Below, piece by piece: positions 1 to 6,288 of a stretch of DNA of 7,428 nucleotides; positions within the stretch are counted from its first letter, which is position 1, and each line of letters opens with the position of its first letter. Both the position numbers and the translations under genes were made by a program. Source of the DNA: an uncultured Oscillospiraceae bacterium (GTDB taxonomy: Bacteria; Bacillota_A; Clostridia; Oscillospirales; Oscillospiraceae); assembly GCA_900757695.1 (NCBI GenBank), contig CAAEOU010000279.1, positions 1-7,428 on the forward strand, read 5' to 3'. Under the pieces are notes generated by a model. That model was not told the origin of the DNA. It worked only from the letters and a program-made list of their open reading frames with translations, and made no database searches.

Positions 1-508
1 CCAAAAAATCGGACACAAAGGCAGGATCATCGCTGGTCATAAGCCGAAGCAGTGCATCGGCATTGCCCTTGGGCAGCAAATCGCAATAGCTGCCATAGAA
101 CTGATAAGCCACCCGCAGCAGCGCCTCCACCTTGGGGGCAGTCGTACGATATTTTTCATCGTCCAGTTTTTCGCAGACCCCCTCCAGACTGGGGCTCTCC
201 TGAGTAAACTCCGTCATTCGGATGCGGCTGAGTCCCTCCACAAGGATCCGAACCACATCTCCGGGCATCTTTAATATCTGGCGAATATGTACCACAACGC
301 CGATCTCAAAAAGATCATCCGGGCCCGGATCATCCACACTCACATCCTTCTGCATCAAAAGGATCATGTTTTGGTCGCCGTTCATGGCCTCATCCAGCGC
401 ACGAATGGATTTTTCACGGCCTACATCAAAGGAATAGACCATTTGCGGGAATACAGAGATTCCACGCAGCGCCATGACCGGCATGGAAATTCCATAGCTT
501 ACTTTCAT
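1..508 (-). CDS. lon: ATP-dependent protease Lon, N-terminal part (cut by window edge)
   Basis: Lon is a cytoplasmic AAA+ serine protease that degrades misfolded and selected regulatory proteins. Only the first 169 residues are inside the window. They match the Lon N-terminal substrate-recognition domain: an early M-ALRG-ISVFPQMV segment (family form LPLRG-VFPG), then FDVGREKSI near residues 27-35, a KDVSVDDPGPDDLFEIG stretch near 54-70, and IRQILKMPGDVVRILVEG near 75-92. The AAA+ module and the Ser-Lys catalytic dyad would lie past the left edge, so their integrity cannot be judged. The ATG at 508-506 is supported by a strong AGGAAGGAG ribosome binding site at 517-525 with an 8-nt spacer. 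The gene follows clpX after 97 nt that hold a long hairpin, so it may be expressed partly independently of the genes upstream. The frame is intact as far as it can be read. The assignment to Lon is secure; whether this is the only lon copy is unknown. Confidence 0.94.
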   Translation of the reverse strand, partial: MKVSYGISMPVMALRGISVFPQMVYSFDVGREKSIRALDEAMNGDQNMILLMQKDVSVDDPGPDDLFEIGVVVHIRQILKMPGDVVRILVEGLSRIRMTEFTQESPSLEGVCEKLDDEKYRTTAPKVEALLRVAYQFYGSYCDLLPKGNADALLRLMTSDDPAFVSDFL

Positions 509-516
509 AAATATCG

Positions 517-525
517 CTCCTTCCT
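517..525 (-). promoter_or_regulatory. ribosome binding site of lon
   Basis: Read on the minus strand this is AGGAAGGAG, a strong Shine-Dalgarno sequence 8 nt before the ATG at 508. It fixes the lon start and shows that lon has its own translation signal although it follows clpX in the same direction. Confidence 0.85.
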
Positions 526-549
526 GTTAAGGAATGCAATGTTGCGCAA

Positions 550-585
550 GGGGCCGACACAGACGGGATCGTCTGCGCCAGCCCC
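550..585 (-). promoter_or_regulatory. 16-bp stem-loop in the clpX-lon intergenic region
   Basis: The minus-strand transcript can fold 16 nt (585-570) onto 16 nt (565-550) around a 4-nt AUCC loop without a bulge. Thirteen pairs are Watson-Crick and three are G-U. On the plus strand the three G-U positions would be A-C mismatches, so the structure suits RNA made in the lon direction. The bases after the stem (549 downward) read UUGCGCAAC, not a U-tract, so this is not a standard intrinsic terminator. It begins about 22 nt after the clpX stop and ends about 40 nt before the lon ATG. Plausible roles are a partial terminator, an RNase-processing site or a 3'-end stabiliser for the tig-clpP-clpX message. 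The fold is read directly from the sequence; the role is inference. Confidence 0.7.
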
Positions 586-607
586 ACATGATTTTAACAG
601 TCAGTTA

Positions 608-1891
608 TCAACTGATTTTCTCAGGAACACCCACCTTGTGGACAGGCTCTCTGAGATGCTCAGGATCCCGGGTGATCTCCAGCGGCTCATGGCGCTCAAC
701 CGCGCCTTCTGTCACCGTTACCTTCTGTATGGAAAGATCAGAAGGGATCTCATACATGATCTCCGTCATAAGATTCTCCATCACAGAGCGAAGACCACGG
801 GCTCCCACCTTGCGGTCAAGTGCCTCCTGGGCAACGGCTTCCAATGCCTGGGGCTGAAACTCCAGCTGAACACCGTCAAATTCCATAAGCTTCTGATACT
901 GCTTGACCAGTGCATTCTTGGGTTCAGTGAGAATGCGCACCATATCGGACTTGGTAAGGCTCTGCAAGCTGGTGATCACCGGCAGACGGCCCACAAGCTC
1001 GGGAATTATGCCAAATTTCAGAATATCATGGGGCTGAACCTGTGCAAACAGCTCGCCCACATCCTTATCTCCGCGGCTGCCAAGCTCTCGGCCAAAGCCA
1101 AGACCGGAGGTATCGGTACGCTTTTCAATGACCTTATCCAGCCCGTCGAAAGCGCCGCCGCAAATGAACAGAATATTGCTGGTATCAATGGGGATAAATT
1201 CCTGCTGAGGATGCTTCCGCCCGCCCTGCGGCGGTACATTGGCTACGGTTCCCTCAATGATTTTCAGCAGCGCCTGCTGTACGCCCTCGCCGCTGACATC
1301 ACGGGTAATGGAAGTGTTTTCACTCTTCCGGGCGATCTTATCGATCTCATCCACATAGATGATGCCCTTTTCCGCCCGTTCCACATCAAAATCCGCCGCC
1401 TGAATCAGCCGGAGCAGAATATTCTCCACATCCTCGCCTACGTAGCCCGCCTCTGTGAGCGTTGTGGCATCCGCAATGGCGAAGGGCACATCCAGAATTT
1501 TGGCCAGAGTCTGCGCAAACAGCGTCTTGCCGCTGCCAGTGGGGCCGATCAGCAGGATATTGCTTTTCTGAAGCTCCACATCCGACTCCGTGCTGTAGTA
1601 CAGCCGCTTATAGTGGTTGTACACCGCCACGGAAAGGGCAATTTTTGCCTTTTCCTGACCGACAATGTACTGATCCATATACTCTTTGATGGCCTTAGGA
1701 GACGGGATGGTTTCGGGGATATACTCCTCGGAACCAGTCTCGAACATCTCTTCGCCCAGAATATCGTTGCACAGATCCACACACTCGTTACAGATATAGA
1801 CACCGGGACCAGCGATCAAACGCTTGACCTCATTCTGCCCCTTCCCACAGAAGGAGCACTTGATATTTTTTCCGCCGTTTTCCTTGGCCAC
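608..1891 (-). CDS. clpX: ATP-dependent Clp protease ATP-binding subunit ClpX
   Basis: ClpX is the hexameric AAA+ unfoldase that recognises substrates, threads them through its pore and feeds them to ClpP in the cytoplasm. From the GTG at 1891 it is 427 residues, normal for the family. Visible elements are a four-cysteine zinc-binding domain (C12, C15, C34, C37), Walker A GPTGSGKT at 116-123, pore loop GYVGED at 149-154, Walker B IIYVDEID at 177-184, the RKH pore motif at 225-227, a ClpP-docking loop with LGF at about 264-266 (usually written IGF), and the sensor-2 GARGLRS at 363-369. The frame stays open upstream to a TTG at 1939, but that start would overlap clpP by 26 nt and add 16 residues unlike ClpX. 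The GTG has a GGAAAGGGT ribosome binding site at 1901-1909 and gives the usual short leader before the zinc finger. It lies 22 nt after clpP, so the two partners are made from one message. Product secure; start probable. Confidence 0.96.
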   Translation of the reverse strand: MAKENGGKNIKCSFCGKGQNEVKRLIAGPGVYICNECVDLCNDILGEEMFETGSEEYIPETIPSPKAIKEYMDQYIVGQEKAKIALSVAVYNHYKRLYYSTESDVELQKSNILLIGPTGSGKTLFAQTLAKILDVPFAIADATTLTEAGYVGEDVENILLRLIQAADFDVERAEKGIIYVDEIDKIARKSENTSITRDVSGEGVQQALLKIIEGTVANVPPQGGRKHPQQEFIPIDTSNILFICGGAFDGLDKVIEKRTDTSGLGFGRELGSRGDKDVGELFAQVQPHDILKFGIIPELVGRLPVITSLQSLTKSDMVRILTEPKNALVKQYQKLMEFDGVQLEFQPQALEAVAQEALDRKVGARGLRSVMENLMTEIMYEIPSDLSIQKVTVTEGAVERHEPLEITRDPEHLREPVHKVGVPEKIS

Positions 1892-1900
1892 GAAAGAAAC

Positions 1901-1909
1901 ACCCTTTCC
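1901..1909 (-). promoter_or_regulatory. probable ribosome binding site deciding the clpX start
   Basis: GGAAAGGGT on the minus strand lies in the 22-nt gap after the clpP stop, 9 nt before the GTG at 1891. It is an imperfect Shine-Dalgarno sequence. It still supports the GTG over the upstream in-frame TTG at 1939, which lies inside clpP. Confidence 0.55.
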
Positions 1910-1913
1910 GTGG

Positions 1914-2495
1914 TTATCTCTGATAGATAACCTTGTCAATGAGGCCGTATGCTACAGCCTCTTCGGCAGTCATAAAGTTATCACGTTCGCAGTCCTGCGT
2001 CACGGTCTCCACATCCTTGCCGGTGTTGTCCGCCAGAATACGGTTCATGCGCTTCTTGATAACCTCCAGACGGCGCAGATGAATGGCCATATCTGTGATC
2101 TGGCCCTGTGTGCCGGCAGAGGGCTGATGGATCATGATCTCTGCATTGGGCAGCGCCATGCGCTTGCCCTTGGTGCCGGCAGACAGCAGGAATGCACCCA
2201 TGCTGGCCGCCATGCCGATGCAGATGGTAGATACATCGCACTTAATATACTGCATGGTGTCATAGATCGCCATGCCGTCGGTCACAGATCCGCCGGGGGA
2301 ATTGATATAAAAACTGATGTCCTTCTCGGGATCCTGTCCTTCCAGATACAGAAGCTGTGCAACGATCAGGCTCGCCGTGGTGGAGTTCACCTCTTCGGAC
2401 AACATGATAATGCGGTCATTGAGCAGGCGGGAATAGATATCGTAAGAACGCTCTCCCCGGCTGGTCTGCTCTACAACATATGGTACTAAACTCAT
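1914..2495 (-). CDS. clpP: ATP-dependent Clp protease proteolytic subunit ClpP
   Basis: ClpP is the serine peptidase that forms the two-ring, 14-subunit degradation chamber used with ClpX and, in many Gram-positives, ClpC. The 193-residue protein has the normal length and an intact catalytic triad: S98 in [10 protein letters not shown]123 in MIHQPSAG, and D172 in ERDNF. The N-terminus (residues 1-20, [19 protein letters not shown]) is the typical axial-loop region of Firmicutes ClpP, and INSPGGSVT at 64-72 is the conserved glycine-rich strand and oxyanion region. No long propeptide is present. The ATG at 2495 follows TAAGGAG at 2504-2510 with 8-nt spacing. The gene lies 70 nt after tig and 22 nt before clpX. 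This is the common Clostridia order, so the chamber and its unfoldase are probably co-transcribed. No CtsR-type heptad repeats are visible before it. The call is secure. Confidence 0.98.
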   Translation of the reverse strand: MSLVPYVVEQTSRGERSYDIYSRLLNDRIIMLSEEVNSTTASLIVAQLLYLEGQDPEKDISFYINSPGGSVTDGMAIYDTMQYIKCDVSTICIGMAASMGAFLLSAGTKGKRMALPNAEIMIHQPSAGTQGQITDMAIHLRRLEVIKKRMNRILADNTGKDVETVTQDCERDNFMTAEEAVAYGLIDKVIYQR

Positions 2496-2503
2496 GGTAA
2501 CAA

Positions 2504-2510
2504 CTCCTTA
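2504..2510 (-). promoter_or_regulatory. ribosome binding site of clpP
   Basis: TAAGGAG on the minus strand, 8 nt before the clpP ATG at 2495. It lies in the 70-nt tig-clpP gap. That gap also has a small ATCCGGAT palindrome just after the tig stop and no convincing promoter or terminator. Confidence 0.8.
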
Positions 2511-2565
2511 AAACGCAGTAAGCTCATTGTAACCACTGAATGTGAGATCTAATCCAAGATCCGGA

Positions 2566-3885
2566 TTATTCTGCGGCCTCTTCCTTGGCTTCCTCAGCCT
2601 TGGGCTCGGTGGCAACAGCATTCTCAACAATCAGATCCATGGCCTTCTGGAGCTCCTTCTCCTTCCGGAGATCCTCCAGAGGCAGGTACTGCTTGACCTT
2701 CTCGACTTCCATATCATACTCGGAAGCCATCTTGTTGTACTCTTCCTCCAGCTCCTCGTCGGTCACATGGATATCCTCGGCCTTTGCAACCTCTTCCAGC
2801 AGCAGGGTGTTGCGGATCTGCTGAACAGCGCCCTCACGGGACTGCTCTCTCAGGCCCTGAACGGTGGTGCCCATCATCTGAGCATACTGCTCCAGCGTGA
2901 AGCCGCTGGACTGCATGTTCATGGCATACTGGTTCATCATATCATCCAGCTGTGCCTCTACCATGGCATCGGGGATCACGACCTCCAGATTGTCCATGGC
3001 CTTCTTGATAACCTCATTCTTGAAGTTGTGCTCAGCCTCATCGGCCTTGTCCTTCTCCAGCTTCTCCCGGCGCTCCTTGCGGAGATCATCCAGCGTATCA
3101 GCGGTCTCGGATACATCCTTTGCAAACTCATCGTCCAGCTCGGGGATCAGAGTTTCCTTTACCTCATGAACCTTTACCTTAAAGGTAGCGGGCTTGCCGG
3201 CAAGCTCCTGGGTGCCGTAATCAGCGGGGAAGGTAACCTCAACGTCCTTCTCATCGCCGGCAGCCATGCCGACCACCTGCTCCTCAAAGCCGGGGATAAA
3301 GGTGCCGGAGCCCAGACGCAGGGTGTAGTTCTCGCCCTTGCCGCCGTCAAAGGCAACGCCGTCCATATAGCCGTCAAAGTCAATGATCACGGTATCGCCG
3401 TCCTGTGCAGCACGCTCAACCGTGGAAATGCTGGAGTTGCGGCTTGCCAGCTGCTTGATGTCGGCCTCCACCTCTTCATCGGTGACGGTAACCGCAGCCT
3501 TGGGTGCCTCAATGCCCTTGTACTGGCCCAGAGTGGCCACAGGATACAGGCCGCACTCGATGGTGAGCACCAGATTGCCGCCCTCGTCCACGTTCAGGTC
3601 GGAAACACTGGGGCTGCCGACTACCTTCAGCTCGGACTCGGTGGTAGCCTGATCCCAGATCTCAGGGAAGATCAGGTTGATGGCATCCTCATAGAATACG
3701 TTGGCGCCATACATACCCTCCACGATCTTCCGGGGAGCCTTGCCCTTCCGGAAGCCGGGGATGTAGATGTTGTTCTTTACCTTCCGGTAAGCCTTGTCCA
3801 GAGCGGTCTGGAACTGGTCCTTCTCTACCTCGAGAACTACCTTGGCAGTGTTGTTTTCATTTTTTTCCACGCTTTTAACGTTCAT
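2566..3885 (-). CDS. tig: trigger factor, ribosome-associated chaperone and peptidyl-prolyl isomerase
   Basis: Trigger factor docks at the ribosomal exit tunnel and shields nascent chains; it also carries a prolyl isomerase domain. The 439-residue protein has the family's usual length and three domains in order. The N-terminal ribosome-binding domain carries the signature GFRKGKAP at residues 44-51. The FKBP-type isomerase domain spans roughly 160-242 (DGDTVIIDFDGYMDG, then GSGTFIPGFEEQVVGM and FPADYG). The helical substrate-cradling C-terminal domain runs from about 245 to the end, closing with an Ala/Glu/Lys-rich acidic tail. The ATG at 3885 has a perfect AGGAGG at 3895-3900 with 9-nt spacing. 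It is the first gene of the tig-clpP-clpX-lon cluster and has its own predicted promoter at 3996-4024, so folding help and degradation are placed under shared control. No TTA, CTA or TCA codon occurs in the gene, a sign of strong codon bias. The call is secure. Confidence 0.98.
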   Translation of the reverse strand: MNVKSVEKNENNTAKVVLEVEKDQFQTALDKAYRKVKNNIYIPGFRKGKAPRKIVEGMYGANVFYEDAINLIFPEIWDQATTESELKVVGSPSVSDLNVDEGGNLVLTIECGLYPVATLGQYKGIEAPKAAVTVTDEEVEADIKQLASRNSSISTVERAAQDGDTVIIDFDGYMDGVAFDGGKGENYTLRLGSGTFIPGFEEQVVGMAAGDEKDVEVTFPADYGTQELAGKPATFKVKVHEVKETLIPELDDEFAKDVSETADTLDDLRKERREKLEKDKADEAEHNFKNEVIKKAMDNLEVVIPDAMVEAQLDDMMNQYAMNMQSSGFTLEQYAQMMGTTVQGLREQSREGAVQQIRNTLLLEEVAKAEDIHVTDEELEEEYNKMASEYDMEVEKVKQYLPLEDLRKEKELQKAMDLIVENAVATEPKAEEAKEEAAE

Positions 3886-3894
3886 AGGTTTATT

Positions 3895-3900
3895 CCTCCT
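3895..3900 (-). promoter_or_regulatory. ribosome binding site of tig
   Basis: A perfect AGGAGG on the minus strand, 9 nt before the tig ATG at 3885. The base of a UUCG hairpin (3905-3922) sits only a few nucleotides upstream, so leader folding could affect access to this site. Confidence 0.9.
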
Positions 3901-3904
3901 GTAT

Positions 3905-3985
3905 TCACGGCCGAAGCCACAATTTATGCGTTGGTGCTGCGCAGAAGTGGGGACTCAACTGGCGCAGTACGCCCCCAGCGCTAAA
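3905..3985 (-). promoter_or_regulatory. structured 5' leader of tig
   Basis: The predicted leader between the promoter and tig can form several hairpins in the minus-strand RNA. One pairs UGGGG (3977-3973) with CCCCA (3952-3948) around an inner GCG/CGC stem. A competing one pairs CUGCGC (3967-3962) with GCGCAG (3942-3937) over a 19-nt loop; the two cannot form together because both use 3962-3964. Nearer the gene, GGC-UUCG-GCC at 3918-3909, extendable by G-U pairs to about 7 bp, ends just before the AGGAGG site. No known riboswitch class was recognised. A regulatory role is inference. Confidence 0.4.
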
Positions 3986-3995
3986 CAGCCTTACA

Positions 3996-4024
3996 ATTAT
4001 ATCAGATATTTTCCTGTTTTCCAA
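3996..4024 (-). promoter_or_regulatory. predicted housekeeping sigma promoter of the tig-clpP-clpX-lon cluster
   Basis: On the minus strand, TTGGAA (-35) at 4024-4019 and a perfect TATAAT (-10) at 4001-3996 are separated by exactly 17 nt. The -10 is preceded by TGA, giving the extended form TG-N-TATAAT. An AT-rich tract at 4043-4030 (AAAAATTAAAAAAT) lies directly upstream of the -35 where an UP element would be. Transcription would start near 3989-3991, about 100 nt before the tig ATG. No CIRCE or CtsR operator overlaps it. This is the best promoter in the window. Confidence 0.82.
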
Positions 4025-4061
4025 TACCCATTTTTTAATTTTTGATCCCAAAATCCGGCGG

Positions 4062-4079
4062 AATCTGTAAATAATCTGT
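4062..4079. repeat. short direct repeat AATCTGT x2 upstream of the tig promoter
   Basis: AATCTGT occurs at 4062-4068 and again at 4073-4079, an 11-bp period or about one helical turn. The copies lie about 70-90 bp upstream of the predicted tig start site and just after the phosphoesterase stop codon. The spacing would suit a regulator contacting one DNA face, but seven bases in AT-rich DNA can recur by chance. Confidence 0.3.
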
Positions 4080-4087
4080 TAAAACCG

Positions 4088-4774
4088 CTACAGGACCCGC
4101 AGCGGGCGAAAATTCAGATAGTCCGCCGCCGCCAGATGGTATTCCGTTCCATTCCTGACATCTTGAAATGCAAGCCGGTGGCTGGCCCCGTGGAGATGCC
4201 CGTAATAGAGCTTTGTCACATGGTATTTTTCCAGCAGTTCCAGAATTTCATCGCACTGATAGGTTCCGAATTTCGGCGGATAGTGGAGGAAGCAGTATTT
4301 CTCCCGATCTCCCCCCTGCTGTAAAGACGTCTCCAGCCGGATCAGCTCCCGCCGGAACACCTTTTCATCCTTGGCCCCGTGGTGCTCTTCCTCATAGAAC
4401 CAGCCTCTGGTGCCGCACAGGGCAATATCACCGTACTCGAACGCCGTATTGTGCAGCACCCGAAAATGTTCAAAGCCCTGCTGCTGGCAAAACACCTCAA
4501 ATTTGTGGAGGGTTGTCCACCAGTAGTCGTGATTTCCCTTGACGATGATTTTTTCGCCGGGGATAGCGTTCATAAACTGGAAATCCTTCACTGCCGTGGC
4601 AAGACTCATGGCCCAGCTGAGATCCCCCAGCAGGATTGTGGTATCCTCAGGTCCGATGACCTTCAGCCCCTCCCGGAGCTTATCCACATAATTGACCCAG
4701 TTGCCTCCGAACACGTCCATGGGCTTGTTCGCTTCCAGCGACAGGTGCAGATCTCCGATCACATACAGAGCCAT
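4088..4774 (-). CDS. metallophosphoesterase (calcineurin-like phosphohydrolase)
   Basis: A 228-residue protein of the calcineurin-like metallophosphoesterase superfamily, which uses two metal ions to cleave phosphoester bonds. All the expected metal-ligand motifs are present in order: GDLH at 7-10 (D8, H10), GDLSW at 50-54 (D51), GNHD at 80-83 (N81, H82), a histidine in FLHYPP (H164), and GHLH at 192-195. There is no signal peptide or membrane segment, so it is cytoplasmic. The substrate cannot be told from sequence; the motifs fit nucleotide, protein or small phosphoester substrates, and I recall similar proteins being annotated only as predicted phosphohydrolases. Its ATG at 4774 shares its A with the thrC stop (TGATG), and no clear Shine-Dalgarno precedes it, so translation is probably coupled to thrC. 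It is the last gene before the tig promoter, with no convincing terminator after it. The superfamily call is secure; the function is unknown. Confidence 0.9.
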   Translation of the reverse strand: MALYVIGDLHLSLEANKPMDVFGGNWVNYVDKLREGLKVIGPEDTTILLGDLSWAMSLATAVKDFQFMNAIPGEKIIVKGNHDYWWTTLHKFEVFCQQQGFEHFRVLHNTAFEYGDIALCGTRGWFYEEEHHGAKDEKVFRRELIRLETSLQQGGDREKYCFLHYPPKFGTYQCDEILELLEKYHVTKLYYGHLHGASHRLAFQDVRNGTEYHLAAADYLNFRPLRVL

Positions 4775-6261
4775 CAGCGCAGAGTGTCCAGTACCACCTG
4801 AGGCATCTGCTCCTTGGGGGTCTCCCCGGTGAAGCGGACGGCCTTGCCCGCCAATGCCTTCAGGGGCTTCGGCGCAGTGGTACGGGTTTTCTCTTCCAGC
4901 TGGGAAATGATCTCGGCGCCGGGCTTCATCTCCCGGACGCCCATGGCCTCCAGTACGCTGGAGCAGAACTTATAGGGAGAGGCCGTAGAAAGCACCACCG
5001 TCAAGGCGTTATCCCCGGTCTTCTGCCGGTACTGCTCCATGACCGTATAGGCCACCGCCGTATGGGTGTCCATCAGGTACCCCTCTGTGCCAAAGACCTT
5101 GGCGATGTTGTCTGCTGCCGCCTGATCAGAGCACCAGCCGGCTGCAAAGTTCGCCTGAATCTTCTGCTTCAATTCCTCTGTGACCGCATAGCGCCCCGTG
5201 GTATTCAAGGCATCCATATATCCGCGAACCGCTTCATCCGAGCCGGACAGCTGATAAATGAGACGTTCCAGATTGGAGGAGATCAGGATATCCATAGACG
5301 GAGAAGCCGTGGTATAGAAGGGACGATTCCGGTCATATACGCCGGTTTCAATGAAGTCCGTGAGCACATTATTGGCATTGGAGGCACAGATCAGCATCTT
5401 CACCGGCAGGCCCATGGTCTTGGCGTAAAAGCCCGCCAGAATATCACCATAGTTTCCCGTGGGAACGCAGAAGTTGATCTTCTCCCCCATCTGGATTCTC
5501 CCATCCCGGACAAGATCGCAGTAAGCAGAAATATAATAGACCACCTGCGGCAGTACACGGCCCCAGTTGATGGAGTTGGCCGAGGACAGGAACAGCCCCC
5601 GGTCATTGAGGGTCTTGCGAATTTCTTCATCGGAGAAGATCTTCTTTACGCCGGACTGGGCATCGTCAAAGTTCCCCACCACAGCGCATACACCTACGTT
5701 TTCGCCCTTCTGGGTCACCATCTGGAGTTTCTGGATGTCCGAAACACCGTCCTTGGGGTAGAACACAAGGATTCTGGTCTGGTTCACGTCACAGAAGCCC
5801 TCCAGTGCCGCCTTTCCGGTATCGCCGGAGGTAGCCACCAGAATGCAGGCGGTCCGCTGTTCGCCGTTTTTCCGCAGAGAAGCAGTCAGCAGATGGGGCA
5901 GCATTTGCAGCGCCATGTCCTTAAATGCACAGGTGGGGCCATGCCACAGCTCCAAAACCTCAGTGCCCTCGGTCAGATGATACACCGGAGCAACCGCCTC
6001 ACTGTCAAACTTCTCTCCAACCTTGTAAGCCTTTGCAGCATACTCTTCCAATTCTTCCTTGGAAAAATCGTCCAGATACAGGCTCATGACCTCTACCGCA
6101 CGCTGCTGATAGCTCATGGGGATCAGCTTTTCCAGAAAGCCTTCCGGCATAACCGGGAACGTCTCCGGTGTGAACAGGCCGCCCTCTCTGGACAGGCCCT
6201 GCGCAATGACCTCGGCTGCACTCTTGCGCAGTGCGGCATCTCTGGTACTCAAATACTTCAT
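4774..6261 (-). CDS. thrC: threonine synthase
   Basis: Threonine synthase is the PLP enzyme that converts O-phosphohomoserine to L-threonine and phosphate, the last step of threonine synthesis. At 495 residues it belongs to the long form typified by the E. coli and fungal enzymes. It has the N-terminal START-like segment (STRD at 5-8, then LSREGGLF at 23-30), the PLP-binding lysine K114 in HGPTCAFKDMALQ, and the phosphate-cradling SGDTGK at 145-150. A later SANSINWGR segment and a C-terminal domain follow. The ATG at 6261 has only a weak site (GCAGG about 8 nt upstream). It lies 27 nt after the yraN-like gene and overlaps the phosphoesterase start by one base. No T-box or amino-acid leader is visible in the short gap. 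No homoserine kinase or homoserine dehydrogenase gene is in the window, so thrC is separated from the rest of its pathway here. The call is secure. Confidence 0.97.
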   Translation of the reverse strand: MKYLSTRDAALRKSAAEVIAQGLSREGGLFTPETFPVMPEGFLEKLIPMSYQQRAVEVMSLYLDDFSKEELEEYAAKAYKVGEKFDSEAVAPVYHLTEGTEVLELWHGPTCAFKDMALQMLPHLLTASLRKNGEQRTACILVATSGDTGKAALEGFCDVNQTRILVFYPKDGVSDIQKLQMVTQKGENVGVCAVVGNFDDAQSGVKKIFSDEEIRKTLNDRGLFLSSANSINWGRVLPQVVYYISAYCDLVRDGRIQMGEKINFCVPTGNYGDILAGFYAKTMGLPVKMLICASNANNVLTDFIETGVYDRNRPFYTTASPSMDILISSNLERLIYQLSGSDEAVRGYMDALNTTGRYAVTEELKQKIQANFAAGWCSDQAAADNIAKVFGTEGYLMDTHTAVAYTVMEQYRQKTGDNALTVVLSTASPYKFCSSVLEAMGVREMKPGAEIISQLEEKTRTTAPKPLKALAGKAVRFTGETPKEQMPQVVLDTLR

Positions 6262-6288
6262 ATGAATAACCTGCTTTCTTCCATATGG

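Noticed and set aside
509..607. Possible dedicated promoter for lon (TAAAAT after the clpX stop; TTGCGC near 549-542)
   Set aside because: No -35-like hexamer sits at a proper distance from the TAAAAT, and no -10 follows the TTGCGC.
1080..1110. LGF in place of IGF in the ClpP-docking loop of ClpX
   Set aside because: The docking motif tolerates other aliphatic residues at its first position, so this is normal family variation and not an altered partner choice.
287..1930. A 547-codon plus-strand open frame opposite clpX and the start of lon
   Set aside because: It is in codon register with the sense genes and is explained by avoidance of TTA, CTA and TCA. The translation resembles no known family, crosses two genes and their gap, and has no credible ribosome binding site.
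2496..2565. Possible internal promoter for clpP (TACAAT near the middle of the gap, with TTGGAT upstream)
   Set aside because: The spacing between the two hexamers is 20 nt, too long, and no better -35 exists at 16-18 nt. Transcription from the tig promoter is simpler.
2542..3984. A 480-codon plus-strand open frame opposite tig
   Set aside because: It is the aligned antisense frame of a well-identified gene. The product is a leucine-, glycine- and histidine-rich sequence typical of antisense translation.
4027..4087. Possible intrinsic terminator after the phosphoesterase gene
   Set aside because: The only pairing near the T-rich bases (around 4052-4064) gives about 4 bp with a wobble and no proper U-tract directly after it. 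This is too weak to call, so read-through into tig cannot be excluded.
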